64,000 bases of DNA from Nocardia jiangxiensis NBRC 101359 (GTDB lineage Bacteria; Actinomycetota; Actinomycetes; Mycobacteriales; Mycobacteriaceae): positions 1 to 64,000 of the forward strand of contig NZ_BAGB01000012.1 in NCBI RefSeq assembly GCF_000308615.1, given 5' to 3'. The translations under genes and the position numbers were made by a program. The notes below the pieces were generated by a model. The model ran no database searches, was not told where the DNA came from, and was given only the letters and a program-made list of their open reading frames with translations. This document shows positions 43,740 to 52,335 of this stretch, one piece after another. Every line of letters begins with the position of its first letter. Position 1 is the first letter of the stretch.

Positions 43740-44963
43740 TCAGATGTCGTCGACCGCGGCCTGCGTGCGGGGCTCGGCGGGCGCGTATTCGTAACCGACC
43801 CAACGATTCCGGTTGGTCCAGCCGACCAGGTCGTAGCGCCAGCGGAACGGCCAGGTGCGGGCCACGGTCATGAACAGGACCGTGGCCAGGGGAGCGTAGT
43901 CCGCGTGCGCGGACAGCAGCGCGTGTTGCTCGCGGGGTGAGGCGGTGAAGAACGCCTCGAACATCGAGATCGACTGGGCGGTGGTGAGTCTGCCGAGTCC
44001 GTAGATCCCGCGCATGCGCATCCAGTAGACCAGGCGTGCCTGCCACGGCCACAGGTCCTGGACCGGGTCGCGGCCCGCGCGCAACGCATCGATCGCCGTG
44101 TCCACCAGGGCGAGTGAATCCGCCACGCTGTATCCGGTGCACGGGTGCATCATTCCGCCCCGGGAGCCGAACGGCACCGCATCCCCGGCCCGCGCGGCGG
44201 CGCGAATCGCGGGCGGCGGCTGGTCCAAGGGATAGTGCGCGGCCTCGCTGGGCTCGTCACCGCGCAGTGTGATCCCGTGTGCGGCAAGACGACTGAGTGC
44301 GCGTCGCCGCAACTCGCGCTGCGGCATACCGCCGCGCAGCCCCAGGCTGGTCTCCTCGAAGATCACCGTGCCGTCGCCGAGCGGCACCGCGTACAGGAAC
44401 GAGGGCGGCTCATCCGGCCCGGCCCCGTTCTCCGCGCGCCAATCCAGCAGCAGCCCTTCACCATCGGCGACCATCGGCGCGGCACGCTCAGCATCGACGA
44501 AGATCCCGTGCGCACTCGCGGTCCGGCGCGTACCCGGCGACGGCAGCCCTCGGGTGTCGAAAACCGCTGCGGCCGTGATGATCGTGCCGTCGTCGAGCTC
44601 GACGCGGTGCGCACCGACCGAGGTCGCCCGCCCGCTCAGCACGGTCGCGTCGTCGAGTGGAAGCGCGTCGCGCAGACCGGGTTTGGACAGTACGCAATAC
44701 GGCCGCTCGATCCGATGCGCGGTCTTCGTCCACACCGTCGGCGCCTCGATCCGCTGTGCGATCGTGCTGTGCGGCAACCACTGTGGCAACTCGTCGATCC
44801 AGCACGAGAACGTCGGCGGCCACAACCGCTCGGGCCGCGGATCCATCGCCACCACCCGCATCCCGGCCCGCACCGCCCGATGCGCCAGCCCGCGCCCGGT
44901 GGGCCCCAACCCCACCACGCAGAGATCCGCCTCCCCGACACGCTGACCGCTCATGTCTCTCAT
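43740..44963 (-). CDS. Lycopene cyclase family protein
   Basis: The 407-aa flavoprotein resembles bacterial CrtY/CrtL cyclases, which close beta-ionone rings on lycopene. The FAD-binding motif VVGLGPTGRGLAHRA lies near the N-terminus. FEETSLGLRGGMP matches the conserved FEET segment, and PFGSRGGMMHPCTGYSVADS matches the cyclase FG...G..HP.TGYS signature. No other carotenoid genes are in the window. Start at 44963; ATG 44954 is equally possible. Confidence 0.85.
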   Translation of the reverse strand: MRDMSGQRVGEADLCVVGLGPTGRGLAHRAVRAGMRVVAMDPRPERLWPPTFSCWIDELPQWLPHSTIAQRIEAPTVWTKTAHRIERPYCVLSKPGLRDALPLDDATVLSGRATSVGAHRVELDDGTIITAAAVFDTRGLPSPGTRRTASAHGIFVDAERAAPMVADGEGLLLDWRAENGAGPDEPPSFLYAVPLGDGTVIFEETSLGLRGGMPQRELRRRALSRLAAHGITLRGDEPSEAAHYPLDQPPPAIRAAARAGDAVPFGSRGGMMHPCTGYSVADSLALVDTAIDALRAGRDPVQDLWPWQARLVYWMRMRGIYGLGRLTTAQSISMFEAFFTASPREQHALLSAHADYAPLATVLFMTVARTWPFRWRYDLVGWTNRNRWVGYEYAPAEPRTQAAVDDI

Positions 44964-45024
44964 TCAATCAGCCGTGCGGGGTCGGGCGGCATCCGCGTGT
45001 CGGCCCACCGAATCGTGGTGGGGC

Positions 45025-45771
45025 TCAGAGCTGCTTCTCACCGCCGTCGACGTAGATGTTCGCGCCCACGATGAAGCTGCTGTCCGCCGACGCCAGGAAC
45101 GTGACGGCCCCGGCGACCTCTGCTGCCGTGCCGATCCGGCCGATCGGAACGTTCGCCGCGAACCCGGCTTTGACCGCGTCGGCGTCTTCCGGACCGCCCA
45201 CCGTGGCGAGCGCGGCGGTGTCGATCGTGCCCGGGGCGATCGCGTTGACCCGGATGCCGCGTCCGGTGAGTTCGGCGGCCCAGGTGCGGGTGTAGGAGCG
45301 CAAGGCGGCCTTGGATGCCGCGTACGCACCGAACGCCTCCATGCCGTCGTCGGCGCGCACGGAGGTGTTCACGATGACGGTCGCGCCGTCGTTGAGCAGG
45401 GGCAGAGCCTTGCGCACGGTCTGCAGCGTGCCCCAGACGTTGGTGTCGAAGATCTCGTCGAAGTGCTTTCGGGTGGTCTGCTCGAGCGTCGCGAAGGATC
45501 CCGCGCCCGCGTTGGCGAACAGTGTGTCCAGACCTTTCCCGCGCGCCGCGACGGCCTCGTAGAGCCGGTCGAGGTCGGCCGGATTCGAGATGTCGCCCGG
45601 TACGGCGGTGGCCGATCCGATCGTCTCGACCACCGCGTGCAGTTCGTCCGCCCTTCTCCCGGTGACGAATACGTGCGCCCCCTCCGTCGCGAACCGCTCG
45701 GCAACGGCCCGGCCGATGCCGCTGCTGCCGCCGGTCACGACCGCAGTCTTGCCCTCCAGCTGTCCTGCCAT
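45025..45771 (-). CDS. Classical SDR oxidoreductase
   Basis: The 248-aa short-chain dehydrogenase has TGGSSGIGRAVAERF (cofactor), NAGAGSF, the active-site YAASKAALRSY (Tyr-x-x-x-Lys) and RVNAIAPGTIDT. Arg residues after the second strand (TGRRADE) suggest NADP(H). It is divergent from a TetR gene and separated from it by two near-identical palindromic sites, so it is very probably the regulated target, perhaps a detoxifying reductase. Confidence 0.88.
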   Translation of the reverse strand: MAGQLEGKTAVVTGGSSGIGRAVAERFATEGAHVFVTGRRADELHAVVETIGSATAVPGDISNPADLDRLYEAVAARGKGLDTLFANAGAGSFATLEQTTRKHFDEIFDTNVWGTLQTVRKALPLLNDGATVIVNTSVRADDGMEAFGAYAASKAALRSYTRTWAAELTGRGIRVNAIAPGTIDTAALATVGGPEDADAVKAGFAANVPIGRIGTAAEVAGAVTFLASADSSFIVGANIYVDGGEKQL

Positions 45772-45790
45772 GGTGCACCCTTCCTTAGAT

Positions 45791-45843
45791 CTGTACCGAT
45801 CGGTACCGATAGCACCGTAGCAGATTGGTACCGAGCGGTACAG
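45791..45843. promoter_or_regulatory. Paired TetR-type operators between SDR and TetR genes
   Basis: TACCGATCGGTA (45794-45805) is a perfect palindrome and TACCGAGCGGTA (45829-45840) is nearly so. Each lies in a 20-bp block (45791-45810 and 45824-45843); one block is the reverse complement of the other at 18 of 20 positions. Together they fill most of the 79-bp divergent gap, as expected for a locally acting TetR repressor. Confidence 0.75.
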
Positions 45844-45850
45844 AAAGGTT

Positions 45851-46471
45851 ATGATCGTCGGTGTGAGTAGCCGGGAGAAGGCCCCCCTCGGACGTCCGCG
45901 TGCCTTCGACGCCGACGAAGCGCTGGAACGCGCCCTACTGGTCTTCTGGGAGCGCGGCTACGAAGGCGCCAGCCTCACCGACCTCACCGACGCCATGAAC
46001 ATCACCAAAACCAGCATGTACGCGGCATTCGGCAACAAGGAACAGCTCTTCCGCAAGGCCCTGGACCGCTACACCGCCGGCCCCGCCTCCTACGGCCTGC
46101 GCGCAATGCAGGAAAAGACCGCCGTAGCAGTAGCCACCGCTTTCCTGCACGGTGCAGTGGAAACCACCACCGGCCCCGGCCACCCTTCGGGATGCCTCGG
46201 CGTACAAGGCTCTCTGGCATCCGGCGACGCAGGCGAACCCGCCCGCGCAATGCTCCTGGAATGGCGACAAACCGCCCGCCGACACCTACAGGAGCGATTC
46301 CAACGCGCCATAGACGAGGGCGACCTCCCCCCGCACACCAATGCTCGGCAATTGTCTTGCTACATCATGACCGTCGCCTTCGGCATCGCCGTCCAAGCCG
46401 CCACCGGCGTGGAAGCCGCCGAACTCCACGACGTCGCGGACCAAGCCTTACTCAGCTGGCCGCCAATCTGA
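45851..46471 (+). CDS. TetR-family repressor
   Basis: The 206-aa protein has an N-terminal TetR HTH: ALLVFWERGYEGASLTDLTD then NITKTSMYAAFGNKEQLF. The C-terminal ligand domain includes HPSGCLGVQGSLA, as in the TetR_C_6-type group that controls adjacent SDR or reductase genes. It starts at ATG 45851, with GTG 45863 as an alternative. It is divergent from the SDR across paired operators. Confidence 0.85.
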   Translation: MIVGVSSREKAPLGRPRAFDADEALERALLVFWERGYEGASLTDLTDAMNITKTSMYAAFGNKEQLFRKALDRYTAGPASYGLRAMQEKTAVAVATAFLHGAVETTTGPGHPSGCLGVQGSLASGDAGEPARAMLLEWRQTARRHLQERFQRAIDEGDLPPHTNARQLSCYIMTVAFGIAVQAATGVEAAELHDVADQALLSWPPI

Positions 46472-46612
46472 GCTGCGCAGGCGCACTTCGTATTCCTGAG
46501 CCGCCTCCGACGATCATCGGACACCTTCGGCTGGGTGGATAATCTCTCCGGCAACCGGATCCATCGGTGCGCTCGTCGCATCAGCTCGTGTCTAGTAGCG
46601 CCCCCGAACAGG

Positions 46613-47134
46613 TCAGTCGTCGGTTGCCACGATCAATATCAGGCGTCGTTCCACTCGGTTTATCAGAACAAATTCGTGGAACTCATTGTGAATATCTGCG
46701 TAGTCATTCTTTGCGACCTCGCCGAGGTTTCGCAGTTGAAATCTGGTAGTCGCTGACTCGATTGGGTTTATGACCTGATCGAGCAGAGTGTCACGAAGCC
46801 TGTCGGGTAATGATCCACACAGGTTCGTCCACTTTCTGAAGGTTTCCTGAAGGGTGCTGCTGCGTGCTGGTGTGAACGCATCCGGTGTGAGCTTGTCCAG
46901 AAAATACGGTCCGTGAACATCTCCGTCCGGGTTTACGCCACCTCCTACATAATCATCCCTGAACTCGATTGTGCGAATCAGAGCCTCGAGAACCAGGTGG
47001 TCATCGGCGTCCATGTCCAGCAGACGAAAGGTTTTGATGTCCACCCACTGGAATCTATGACTGCTGCCGGGATCGAAGTCGAAGTCGCGAAAGTTTATGA
47101 ACTCTCGTCCCTCATAGCGAATTATAGCGGTCAT
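46613..47134 (-). CDS. Putative immunity protein of the type VII toxin cassette
   Basis: The 173-aa acidic, soluble protein (MTAIIRYEGREFINFRDFDF..., ending ILIVATDD) has no recognised domain. It starts 46 nt after the toxin gene with a GAAGGA ribosome binding site. Base composition here is clearly less GC-rich than the rest of the window, as is typical of exchangeable toxin-tip/immunity segments. Immunity function is inferred from position and composition. Confidence 0.55.
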   Translation of the reverse strand: MTAIIRYEGREFINFRDFDFDPGSSHRFQWVDIKTFRLLDMDADDHLVLEALIRTIEFRDDYVGGGVNPDGDVHGPYFLDKLTPDAFTPARSSTLQETFRKWTNLCGSLPDRLRDTLLDQVINPIESATTRFQLRNLGEVAKNDYADIHNEFHEFVLINRVERRLILIVATDD

Positions 47135-47180
47135 CCTCGCACCGTCCTTCGCGCTTCCATGGGTCGACTGTACTCACGTA

Positions 47181-48563
47181 TCACTTTATATGCCATCGTT
47201 TGGTCGGGACGTTGGGAACATCGTTGAAGTCCAATGTTTCACCGCCGGACGCGCTGAAAGGCCGGTAAGTGACTGTCGACTTGGGATCGCCTGACAATTT
47301 CCAAACTTCGATATTTCCCTTCGGGGTTACTTTCACCTCGGGCTTCCCGAGTGTGGCCTCGAGTTCTTGGTGTGCTTTCTCGAGTTCTGCCTCGGATACG
47401 ATTCGCACACCAGTAGCATCCTCATCGCCGATCAAATTACCGCTGCTGTCGGTGACGATATCGCGTACCTTCTTGGCTTTGGCAGTCAGATCCTCGCCAT
47501 CAGAAGACTGTGATTGTGCGCTGTCCCCGGATGCCATCGCGACGACCAAGGCTTGGATGGCGAGGATTTGGGCGTCGGCCTTGGTGAATTGGCGTATGCC
47601 GCTGAAGATTTCGGTGCCGTCGGCGAGCAGGGCGGGGAGGGTGCTGGCGGTGATGTCGCTGGTGATTGCGGCTGCGGCGGTGGTGATTTCGGCGTCGGTG
47701 GCGGCGAGGGCGGCGTCGACTTCGACGCCGGTGGCGGCTGCGCCTGCGCCGTCGGTGGCCACGACGGTGAGGCACCAGAGTAGTCCCGCGGTGATGACGG
47801 TGGCGCCGATGGCGATGAGGGCGCCGGTGCGGTCGCGTTGGATGTTGCCGCGCAGGGTGGAGAGTTGGTCGTGGTGGTTGGCGACCGTGTTGGTGATGGC
47901 GGTCGATGCCTGGGCGAGATTGCCGGCGGCAGTGGAGAGGTCGGTGAGGTATTCCTGGATGCGGGGCAGGTGGGGGTCGACGGTGCCTTGGTCGGTGAAG
48001 GTGTCGATGAGTTGTTTGATGGCGCCTTGGGCGCTGGTTACCGCGTTGTGTTCGGCGAAGTTGTCCCACGTGCTGTGGACGGCGGCCAGTTTGCCGAGGT
48101 CGCCGTTGGGGACCGGGTGGGTGATCTTGGCGAGCAGGCCGTGCAGTGGGCCCTCGTCCAGCCCGGGTGCGGTATTCGCCGATTTGGCCGAGGGCGGGGT
48201 CGGTAGGGTGGGTTCGACGAGGAGTTCGGTGGCTACGGTCGGCTTGTCCGGTTCCTTGCCTTTGTGGGGGTTCTTGTCGGCGTTGTAGTTCCCGATGTCC
48301 CAGTTGTATCCGGTGGCGTTCAGGATGTCGCCGAAGTGGTTGAGTGCGTTGATATATGCGATGTAAGCCTGGTGGAAGTCCTGCGCCTGGGTGTCGTAGG
48401 GGGAGGTCCAGGCCTCGACGCCCTGGTAGTTTCCGGCCATGCCGCCGTTGTCGTGCAGGTTGTTGTGCAGGGCGATGAACGGCAGGACCGCTTGGTCGGC
48501 GAGCAGGATGAGTTTCTTGGCGGCGTTGTAATAGGTGTCCGGGTCGATCTTCAGCGTGGTCAC
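47181..48563 (-). CDS. Putative type VII secreted polymorphic toxin
   Basis: The 460-aa product starts at GTG 48563, 5 nt after the second WXG100 gene. Residues 1-100 are helical (DPDTYYNAAKKLILLADQAV...) like WXG/LXG-type export domains. A Pro/Ala linker follows, then a second helical region with one strongly hydrophobic segment (ALIAIGATVITAGLLWCL). The last 90 residues (VKVTPKGNIEVWKL, VTYRPFSASGG, KRWHIK) form a short beta-rich tip in lower-GC DNA. The tip is reminiscent of small RNase-type toxin ends, but I cannot assign a family. An immunity candidate follows. Confidence 0.6.
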   Translation of the reverse strand: MTTLKIDPDTYYNAAKKLILLADQAVLPFIALHNNLHDNGGMAGNYQGVEAWTSPYDTQAQDFHQAYIAYINALNHFGDILNATGYNWDIGNYNADKNPHKGKEPDKPTVATELLVEPTLPTPPSAKSANTAPGLDEGPLHGLLAKITHPVPNGDLGKLAAVHSTWDNFAEHNAVTSAQGAIKQLIDTFTDQGTVDPHLPRIQEYLTDLSTAAGNLAQASTAITNTVANHHDQLSTLRGNIQRDRTGALIAIGATVITAGLLWCLTVVATDGAGAAATGVEVDAALAATDAEITTAAAAITSDITASTLPALLADGTEIFSGIRQFTKADAQILAIQALVVAMASGDSAQSQSSDGEDLTAKAKKVRDIVTDSSGNLIGDEDATGVRIVSEAELEKAHQELEATLGKPEVKVTPKGNIEVWKLSGDPKSTVTYRPFSASGGETLDFNDVPNVPTKRWHIK

Positions 48564-48568
48564 GAGGT

Positions 48569-48865
48569 TCAGCCGTTGAGCATGGTGCCGTTGGTATCGA
48601 CCGCCCGGGTGTAGTGGCCGTGTGCTTCGCGGGCAGCGGCGCTCGCGTCGGTGACGCCCTGGGTGAATTCTTGTGCCCCGGTGAGCCATCGGGTGTGGGC
48701 CTCGGCGTATGCCTGCGCGGCAACGCCTTCCCAGGTGCCGTTCTGGAGAGTTTTGACTCGGCGGTCGATCTCGTCGAAGGTTTCGCTGAGGTATCCGGCC
48801 AATCCGTCGAGGCGGGCCACGACCTGATCCAGATGTTCGAGGTCGACGCCGAAAAGGCCGCTCAT
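48569..48865 (-). CDS. WXG100 family protein (98 aa)
   Basis: This EsxA/B-sized helical hairpin has the WEG turn in NGTWEGVAAQAY and a C-terminal YTRAVD matching the YxxxD/E type VII export signal. The ATG overlaps the stop of the preceding WXG100 gene (TGATG), so the two partners are made together and probably pair. It feeds directly into the toxin gene 5 nt downstream. Confidence 0.82.
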   Translation of the reverse strand: MSGLFGVDLEHLDQVVARLDGLAGYLSETFDEIDRRVKTLQNGTWEGVAAQAYAEAHTRWLTGAQEFTQGVTDASAAAREAHGHYTRAVDTNGTMLNG

Positions 48866-49200
48866 CAGGGAAGGTCCAGACTCGAGATGGCGGTGGAGGT
48901 TCGGGTGTCCTGGGCGTGGAAGTTCGTTGCGGTGACACCGAGCTTTTCCGCCATCGCGGTCAGTGCATCGATGATCTTGCCGCCGCCGTCCTGGCACTCG
49001 TGCCAGCCCTGACCGAATGTTGTTGCGGCAGTTCCGGTCCACGTTCCCGACGCCAATGCGTCGACCTCGCGGTTCACCGCGCTCAGAGCGGACCGGAGAT
49101 TCTCCGCGGCGCCGTAGACATAACGTCCGAGATCTGCCATGTCCTCGGGAACGACCGAAACCGATTGCCCCGCTGCGGATGAGTTCCCCTGCTCTCCCAT
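48865..49200 (-). CDS. WXG100 family protein (111 aa)
   Basis: The second helical-hairpin partner has the WTG turn in ASGTWTGTAATTFGQGW. Its N-terminal 20 residues are Ser/Gly-rich. It starts at ATG 49200 (an in-frame ATG at 49221 is less likely). It is first in the four-gene cassette WXG100, WXG100, toxin, immunity. No ESX core genes (eccC and others) are in the window, so export would depend on a distant apparatus. Confidence 0.8.
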   Translation of the reverse strand: MGEQGNSSAAGQSVSVVPEDMADLGRYVYGAAENLRSALSAVNREVDALASGTWTGTAATTFGQGWHECQDGGGKIIDALTAMAEKLGVTATNFHAQDTRTSTAISSLDLP

Positions 49201-49239
49201 GGCTACCGATGTTATCGGCAACAGCGGGCCGATGCCGAT

Positions 49240-49722
49240 TTACTTCGGGGTGATCCAGGTGGTGATGTCGGCGTGGACGACCTCTACGCCGTGTTTGTCG
49301 TAGATCGAGACGGGGACGGTAAGGTCGCGGCCTTCGGTGATCGCGGTGAAATCGGGGATTTCGGGGAGTTTCGCGATGGCGCGGAGGCCGGATTCGGCCT
49401 TGGCGAGGTACTGGACGTTCATGGCCTTGGGGATCCAGCGGTGGGTGGTGGGGACGGTGGCTTCGCTGAGCATGCCCATGGCTACTTCGGCGAGGTTGCA
49501 GGCGGCGATCGCATGGAAGGTGCCGAGGTGGTTGTGGATGCCGAACCATTTGGGGGCGGTCACTTCGCAGACGCCCGGTTCGAGACGCACGACGTTCGGC
49601 ACGACGGTGCCGAAGTACGGCACGCGGGCGATCATGCCCAGAGAGAACAGCGCATGCCCGATGCGGTTGTCGGGAAGCTTCTTCCAGCCGCGGAAGGTGG
49701 CGGTCTCGTTCGTCATACCCAT
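49240..49722 (-). CDS. DUF4442 hotdog-fold protein
   Basis: The 160-aa protein has a thioesterase-like hotdog core: IHNHLGTFHAIAACNLAEVAMGM (hotdog helix with N/H residues), then HRWIPKAMNVQYLAKAES. It matches DUF4442, proposed acyl-CoA thioesterase-like proteins of unknown substrate. The start is ATG 49722, with ATG 49716 two codons later. It is 39 nt upstream of the WXG100 cassette on the same strand but probably unrelated in function. Confidence 0.75.
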   Translation of the reverse strand: MGMTNETATFRGWKKLPDNRIGHALFSLGMIARVPYFGTVVPNVVRLEPGVCEVTAPKWFGIHNHLGTFHAIAACNLAEVAMGMLSEATVPTTHRWIPKAMNVQYLAKAESGLRAIAKLPEIPDFTAITEGRDLTVPVSIYDKHGVEVVHADITTWITPK

Positions 49723-49892
49723 ATATTACTCGAAAGTAAGTTAGTGGCGGGCGGGGCGGTGGGCACGACGCGAAGCTGAATGGGTCGGGGGATACCCGCG
49801 GATTTCTCGTGCGGCATCACCCGTGTGGGGGAGGCGGGATCAACTTGCGAGGTGATGGAATCGGGGGTCGGCGTTTCTACGATGGGCGTGTG

Positions 49893-51794
49893 ATGGCTGT
49901 TGGGCGGAAGGTTCGGCGTCGTCTGGTCGTGCTGGTGGGGGTACTTCTGCTGGTGGGGCTGGTCGACTTCGGGCCCGCGGTTGCTGATGCGCCCTCGGCG
50001 GGTGGGGATGTGTCCGTCGCGCAGACGTTGGGGGATCGGGAATTGACCGTTGTGCTGCGGCGGGTGACGTCGGTACCGGGGCCGCTGCAGGTGGAGGTGG
50101 TTACGCATGCGGGGACCGCGGGAGGGAAGCTGACGCTGGCCGTGACGCCCACCGGGGCCTCGTCGTCGGCGTCGTCGCCTGCACCGGGTGCGCCGACCGA
50201 CCGGGGGGCGGTGGAATTGGGTGCTGCGCCCGGGATGTACTCGACGACGTTGCGAGTGGATCGGGCGGGGCCCTGGGAGTTGGCCATCGGGGATGGGCAG
50301 CAGGTTGCGCGGATTCCGTTCGTCGTGGCGAAACAGGTGACCACGTCGCCGGAACGTTTCGTCTACGGCGGATTCCTGGCCGCCGGTGTGCTGCTGCCGG
50401 TTTCGATTCTGGTGGCGGTGCGAGCTCGGCGCAGCGCGTGGGCGTTGCTGCCTGCCGGGGGGATGGTGGCGGGCCTGGCGGTGGCGATCACCGCCGCGGT
50501 GCTGTCCGCCTCGTTGCCGCTGCCGCCGCAGCCCGGCGTGCAGCTCGACCCCGACGTGGACAATGTGAGCAACCCGTACGCCCTTGGGCAGCCGCTGATT
50601 TCGGACTTCTCCCGGCCGCCGGTGATGCTCGGTCTGGGCGGCGCGCCGTTGAAAGCGGGGCAGCCCGGCGATCTGGATCTGAACCTGACCGATGCGGCCA
50701 CCGGCGCAGCCGTCGACGATCTGATCATCGAGGACAGCGCGCTGATCCACCTGCTGGTGATCGGCCCGAGCGGGCAACTCTGGCATCTGCATCCGATCCG
50801 AATCGCGCCCGGCCACTTCCGGATTCACCTCACCCCGCCCGAGGCCGGGCACTACGCGCTGTCCGCCGAACTGGCGCGGCGCGGCGGGGGCGTGCAAATG
50901 GTCCGCGCCGCAAGCGGTTTCACCGTCGCGCCGAGACCGACCGGCGATACGCCCCTCGCGCACACCGCGAATCCGGTCCACCTGGGTGAGGGGGCGACGG
51001 CCGCGTCGACCGCTGTCGACGGCACCTCGATCGCCGTGACCACCACGGCGGCGACCGCCGGTGTGCCCATCACCCTCACCGCAACCGTCGGCAACGCCTC
51101 CGACCTGCAACCCTGGCTCGGCATGGTCGGGCACATGATCGTCGCCGGGCCACTGCCCGACTCGGACGCCGATATCGGCACCGCGGTGCAGAACGCCCAG
51201 ATCTGGGGCCACGCACATTCCATGGGTGGTATGTCGATGTCGGGAATGAATGACCAGTCCGCCAGCGGGACAACGGCTTCCAGTCATTCGCCGACCCCGG
51301 GCACGCACGCCGAGCCGAGCCCGAACGAATCGCCGCAGTCCAGGTCGGACATGTCGAACATGCCCGGTATGGACGGCGACCCGAGTGCCGCGCCGATGCC
51401 GAGCATGCCTGGTATGGACCACGACCCGAGTGCCGCGCCGATGCCGAGCATGCCTGGTATGGACCACGATTCGACCGCTGCGCCGATGCCGAGTATGCCT
51501 GGGATGAGCCACGACTCGACCGCTCCATCCGCGCCGGGCACGCGCGCCGGTTCGGTGACCAGTGCTCCGAGTCCGGGCATGAACACCACGAATCCCGGCG
51601 GCTCGATGCTGATGCTCCCGGTGAACGGTGACAGCGCGCCCGACGAAACCGTCGCCGCCTACGGCCCGGCGGTCCCGTTCACGTACACCTTCCCGACCCC
51701 GGGCCACTATCGGGTGTGGATCCAGGTCGAACGGAACTACACCGTGCTCACCATCCCGGTCGTTCTCGATGTGGCCGCGGGGGTGGCGCGATGA
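49893..51794 (+). CDS. Membrane protein with Met/His-rich repeats, likely copper-related
   Basis: The 633-aa protein has a signal anchor (LVVLVGVLLLVGLVDFG), a first extracytoplasmic beta-rich domain, two membrane helices (about 155-210), and a second domain containing LIHLLVIGPSGQLWHLHPIR and HFRIHLTPPEAGHYAL. That HLHP pattern is shared with heavy-metal and copper resistance-associated periplasmic proteins. A Met/His/Asp repeat and a C-terminal YtkA/CopC-like strand pair follow. Copper or silver binding is inferred. The next gene overlaps by 4 nt (ATGA). Start at ATG 49893 (or GTG 49890). Confidence 0.65.
   Translation: MAVGRKVRRRLVVLVGVLLLVGLVDFGPAVADAPSAGGDVSVAQTLGDRELTVVLRRVTSVPGPLQVEVVTHAGTAGGKLTLAVTPTGASSSASSPAPGAPTDRGAVELGAAPGMYSTTLRVDRAGPWELAIGDGQQVARIPFVVAKQVTTSPERFVYGGFLAAGVLLPVSILVAVRARRSAWALLPAGGMVAGLAVAITAAVLSASLPLPPQPGVQLDPDVDNVSNPYALGQPLISDFSRPPVMLGLGGAPLKAGQPGDLDLNLTDAATGAAVDDLIIEDSALIHLLVIGPSGQLWHLHPIRIAPGHFRIHLTPPEAGHYALSAELARRGGGVQMVRAASGFTVAPRPTGDTPLAHTANPVHLGEGATAASTAVDGTSIAVTTTAATAGVPITLTATVGNASDLQPWLGMVGHMIVAGPLPDSDADIGTAVQNAQIWGHAHSMGGMSMSGMNDQSASGTTASSHSPTPGTHAEPSPNESPQSRSDMSNMPGMDGDPSAAPMPSMPGMDHDPSAAPMPSMPGMDHDSTAAPMPSMPGMSHDSTAPSAPGTRAGSVTSAPSPGMNTTNPGGSMLMLPVNGDSAPDETVAAYGPAVPFTYTFPTPGHYRVWIQVERNYTVLTIPVVLDVAAGVAR
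51360..51539 (+). repeat. Four 45-bp repeats encoding MPGMDHDPSAAPMPS units
   Basis: Units begin at 51360, 51405, 51450 and 51495 with an exact 45-bp period. Each encodes a 15-residue block with three Met and one or two His/Asp (consensus MPGMDHDPSAAPMPS). Methionine-rich motifs with His are typical Cu(I)/Ag(I) ligands. The upstream HSMGGMSMSGM segment extends the metal-binding character. Confidence 0.85.
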
Positions 51795-52237
51795 CCACCG
51801 TAGAGCCGGTCACCCACGGTCCGCGTGCCCGGACACTGCGGGTGGGCGGGGTGCTCGCACTCGTGATCGCGCTGGTTGCGCTGATCGGATGGCTGCTGTG
51901 GCCGAGTCCGCCCGGACATCTCGTAATGCACAGCGGCACAGCGGATTACATCGTCACTGTGACATTGGACAGCCCGCGGATGGGTGATACCGGGATCGAT
52001 ATCGAGCTCACCGATCGCGCGGGACGGTCGGTGGACGGCGCCGTGGTCCGGGTGCAGGCGGTGGAACCTCGGATGGGGTATTCGGATGCGCCCGTCACCG
52101 CGTCGGCGAGTGGTGCGGGTCGCTATCGCGCACCGGACGTGTCGTTCATGATGACGGGGCCGTGGGATCTGCGGGTGTCCATCGTCGTCGGCGGTGCGAC
52201 CGACCAACTGTCCGTACCGCTGTGGATCAGCGGATGA
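51791..52237 (+). CDS. Membrane-anchored FixH/YtkA-like protein
   Basis: The 148-aa protein has one N-terminal membrane anchor (LRVGGVLALVIALVALIGWLL) and an extracytoplasmic immunoglobulin-like beta domain resembling FixH/YtkA (TVTLDSPRMGDTGIDIELTD, RAPDVSFMMTGPWDLRVSI). Such domains occur with copper handling and cytochrome oxidase assembly proteins. The start overlaps the stop of the Met-rich gene. The operon continues into a micro-ORF and a polytopic membrane protein. Confidence 0.7.
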   Translation: MTTVEPVTHGPRARTLRVGGVLALVIALVALIGWLLWPSPPGHLVMHSGTADYIVTVTLDSPRMGDTGIDIELTDRAGRSVDGAVVRVQAVEPRMGYSDAPVTASASGAGRYRAPDVSFMMTGPWDLRVSIVVGGATDQLSVPLWISG

Positions 52238-52275
52238 GAAACAGCGGTGCGGCAGCACCGGAAGGGAGGATCACG

Positions 52276-52335
52276 ATGGGTGAGCACAGGCGGCGACCGG
52301 CCGGATCGCCGGAGCAGACGGGGGAGACGCGGTGA
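52276..52335 (+). CDS. Micro-ORF (19 aa) coupled to the polytopic membrane protein gene
   Basis: ATG 52276 has an excellent GGGAGG ribosome binding site 6 nt upstream and encodes MGEHRRRPAGSPEQTGETR. Its TGA overlaps the GTG start of the next gene. In the same frame ATG 52234, overlapping the previous stop (ATGA), would give 33 aa. The arrangement suggests a coupling or leader peptide more than a functional protein. Confidence 0.4.
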   Translation: MGEHRRRPAGSPEQTGETR

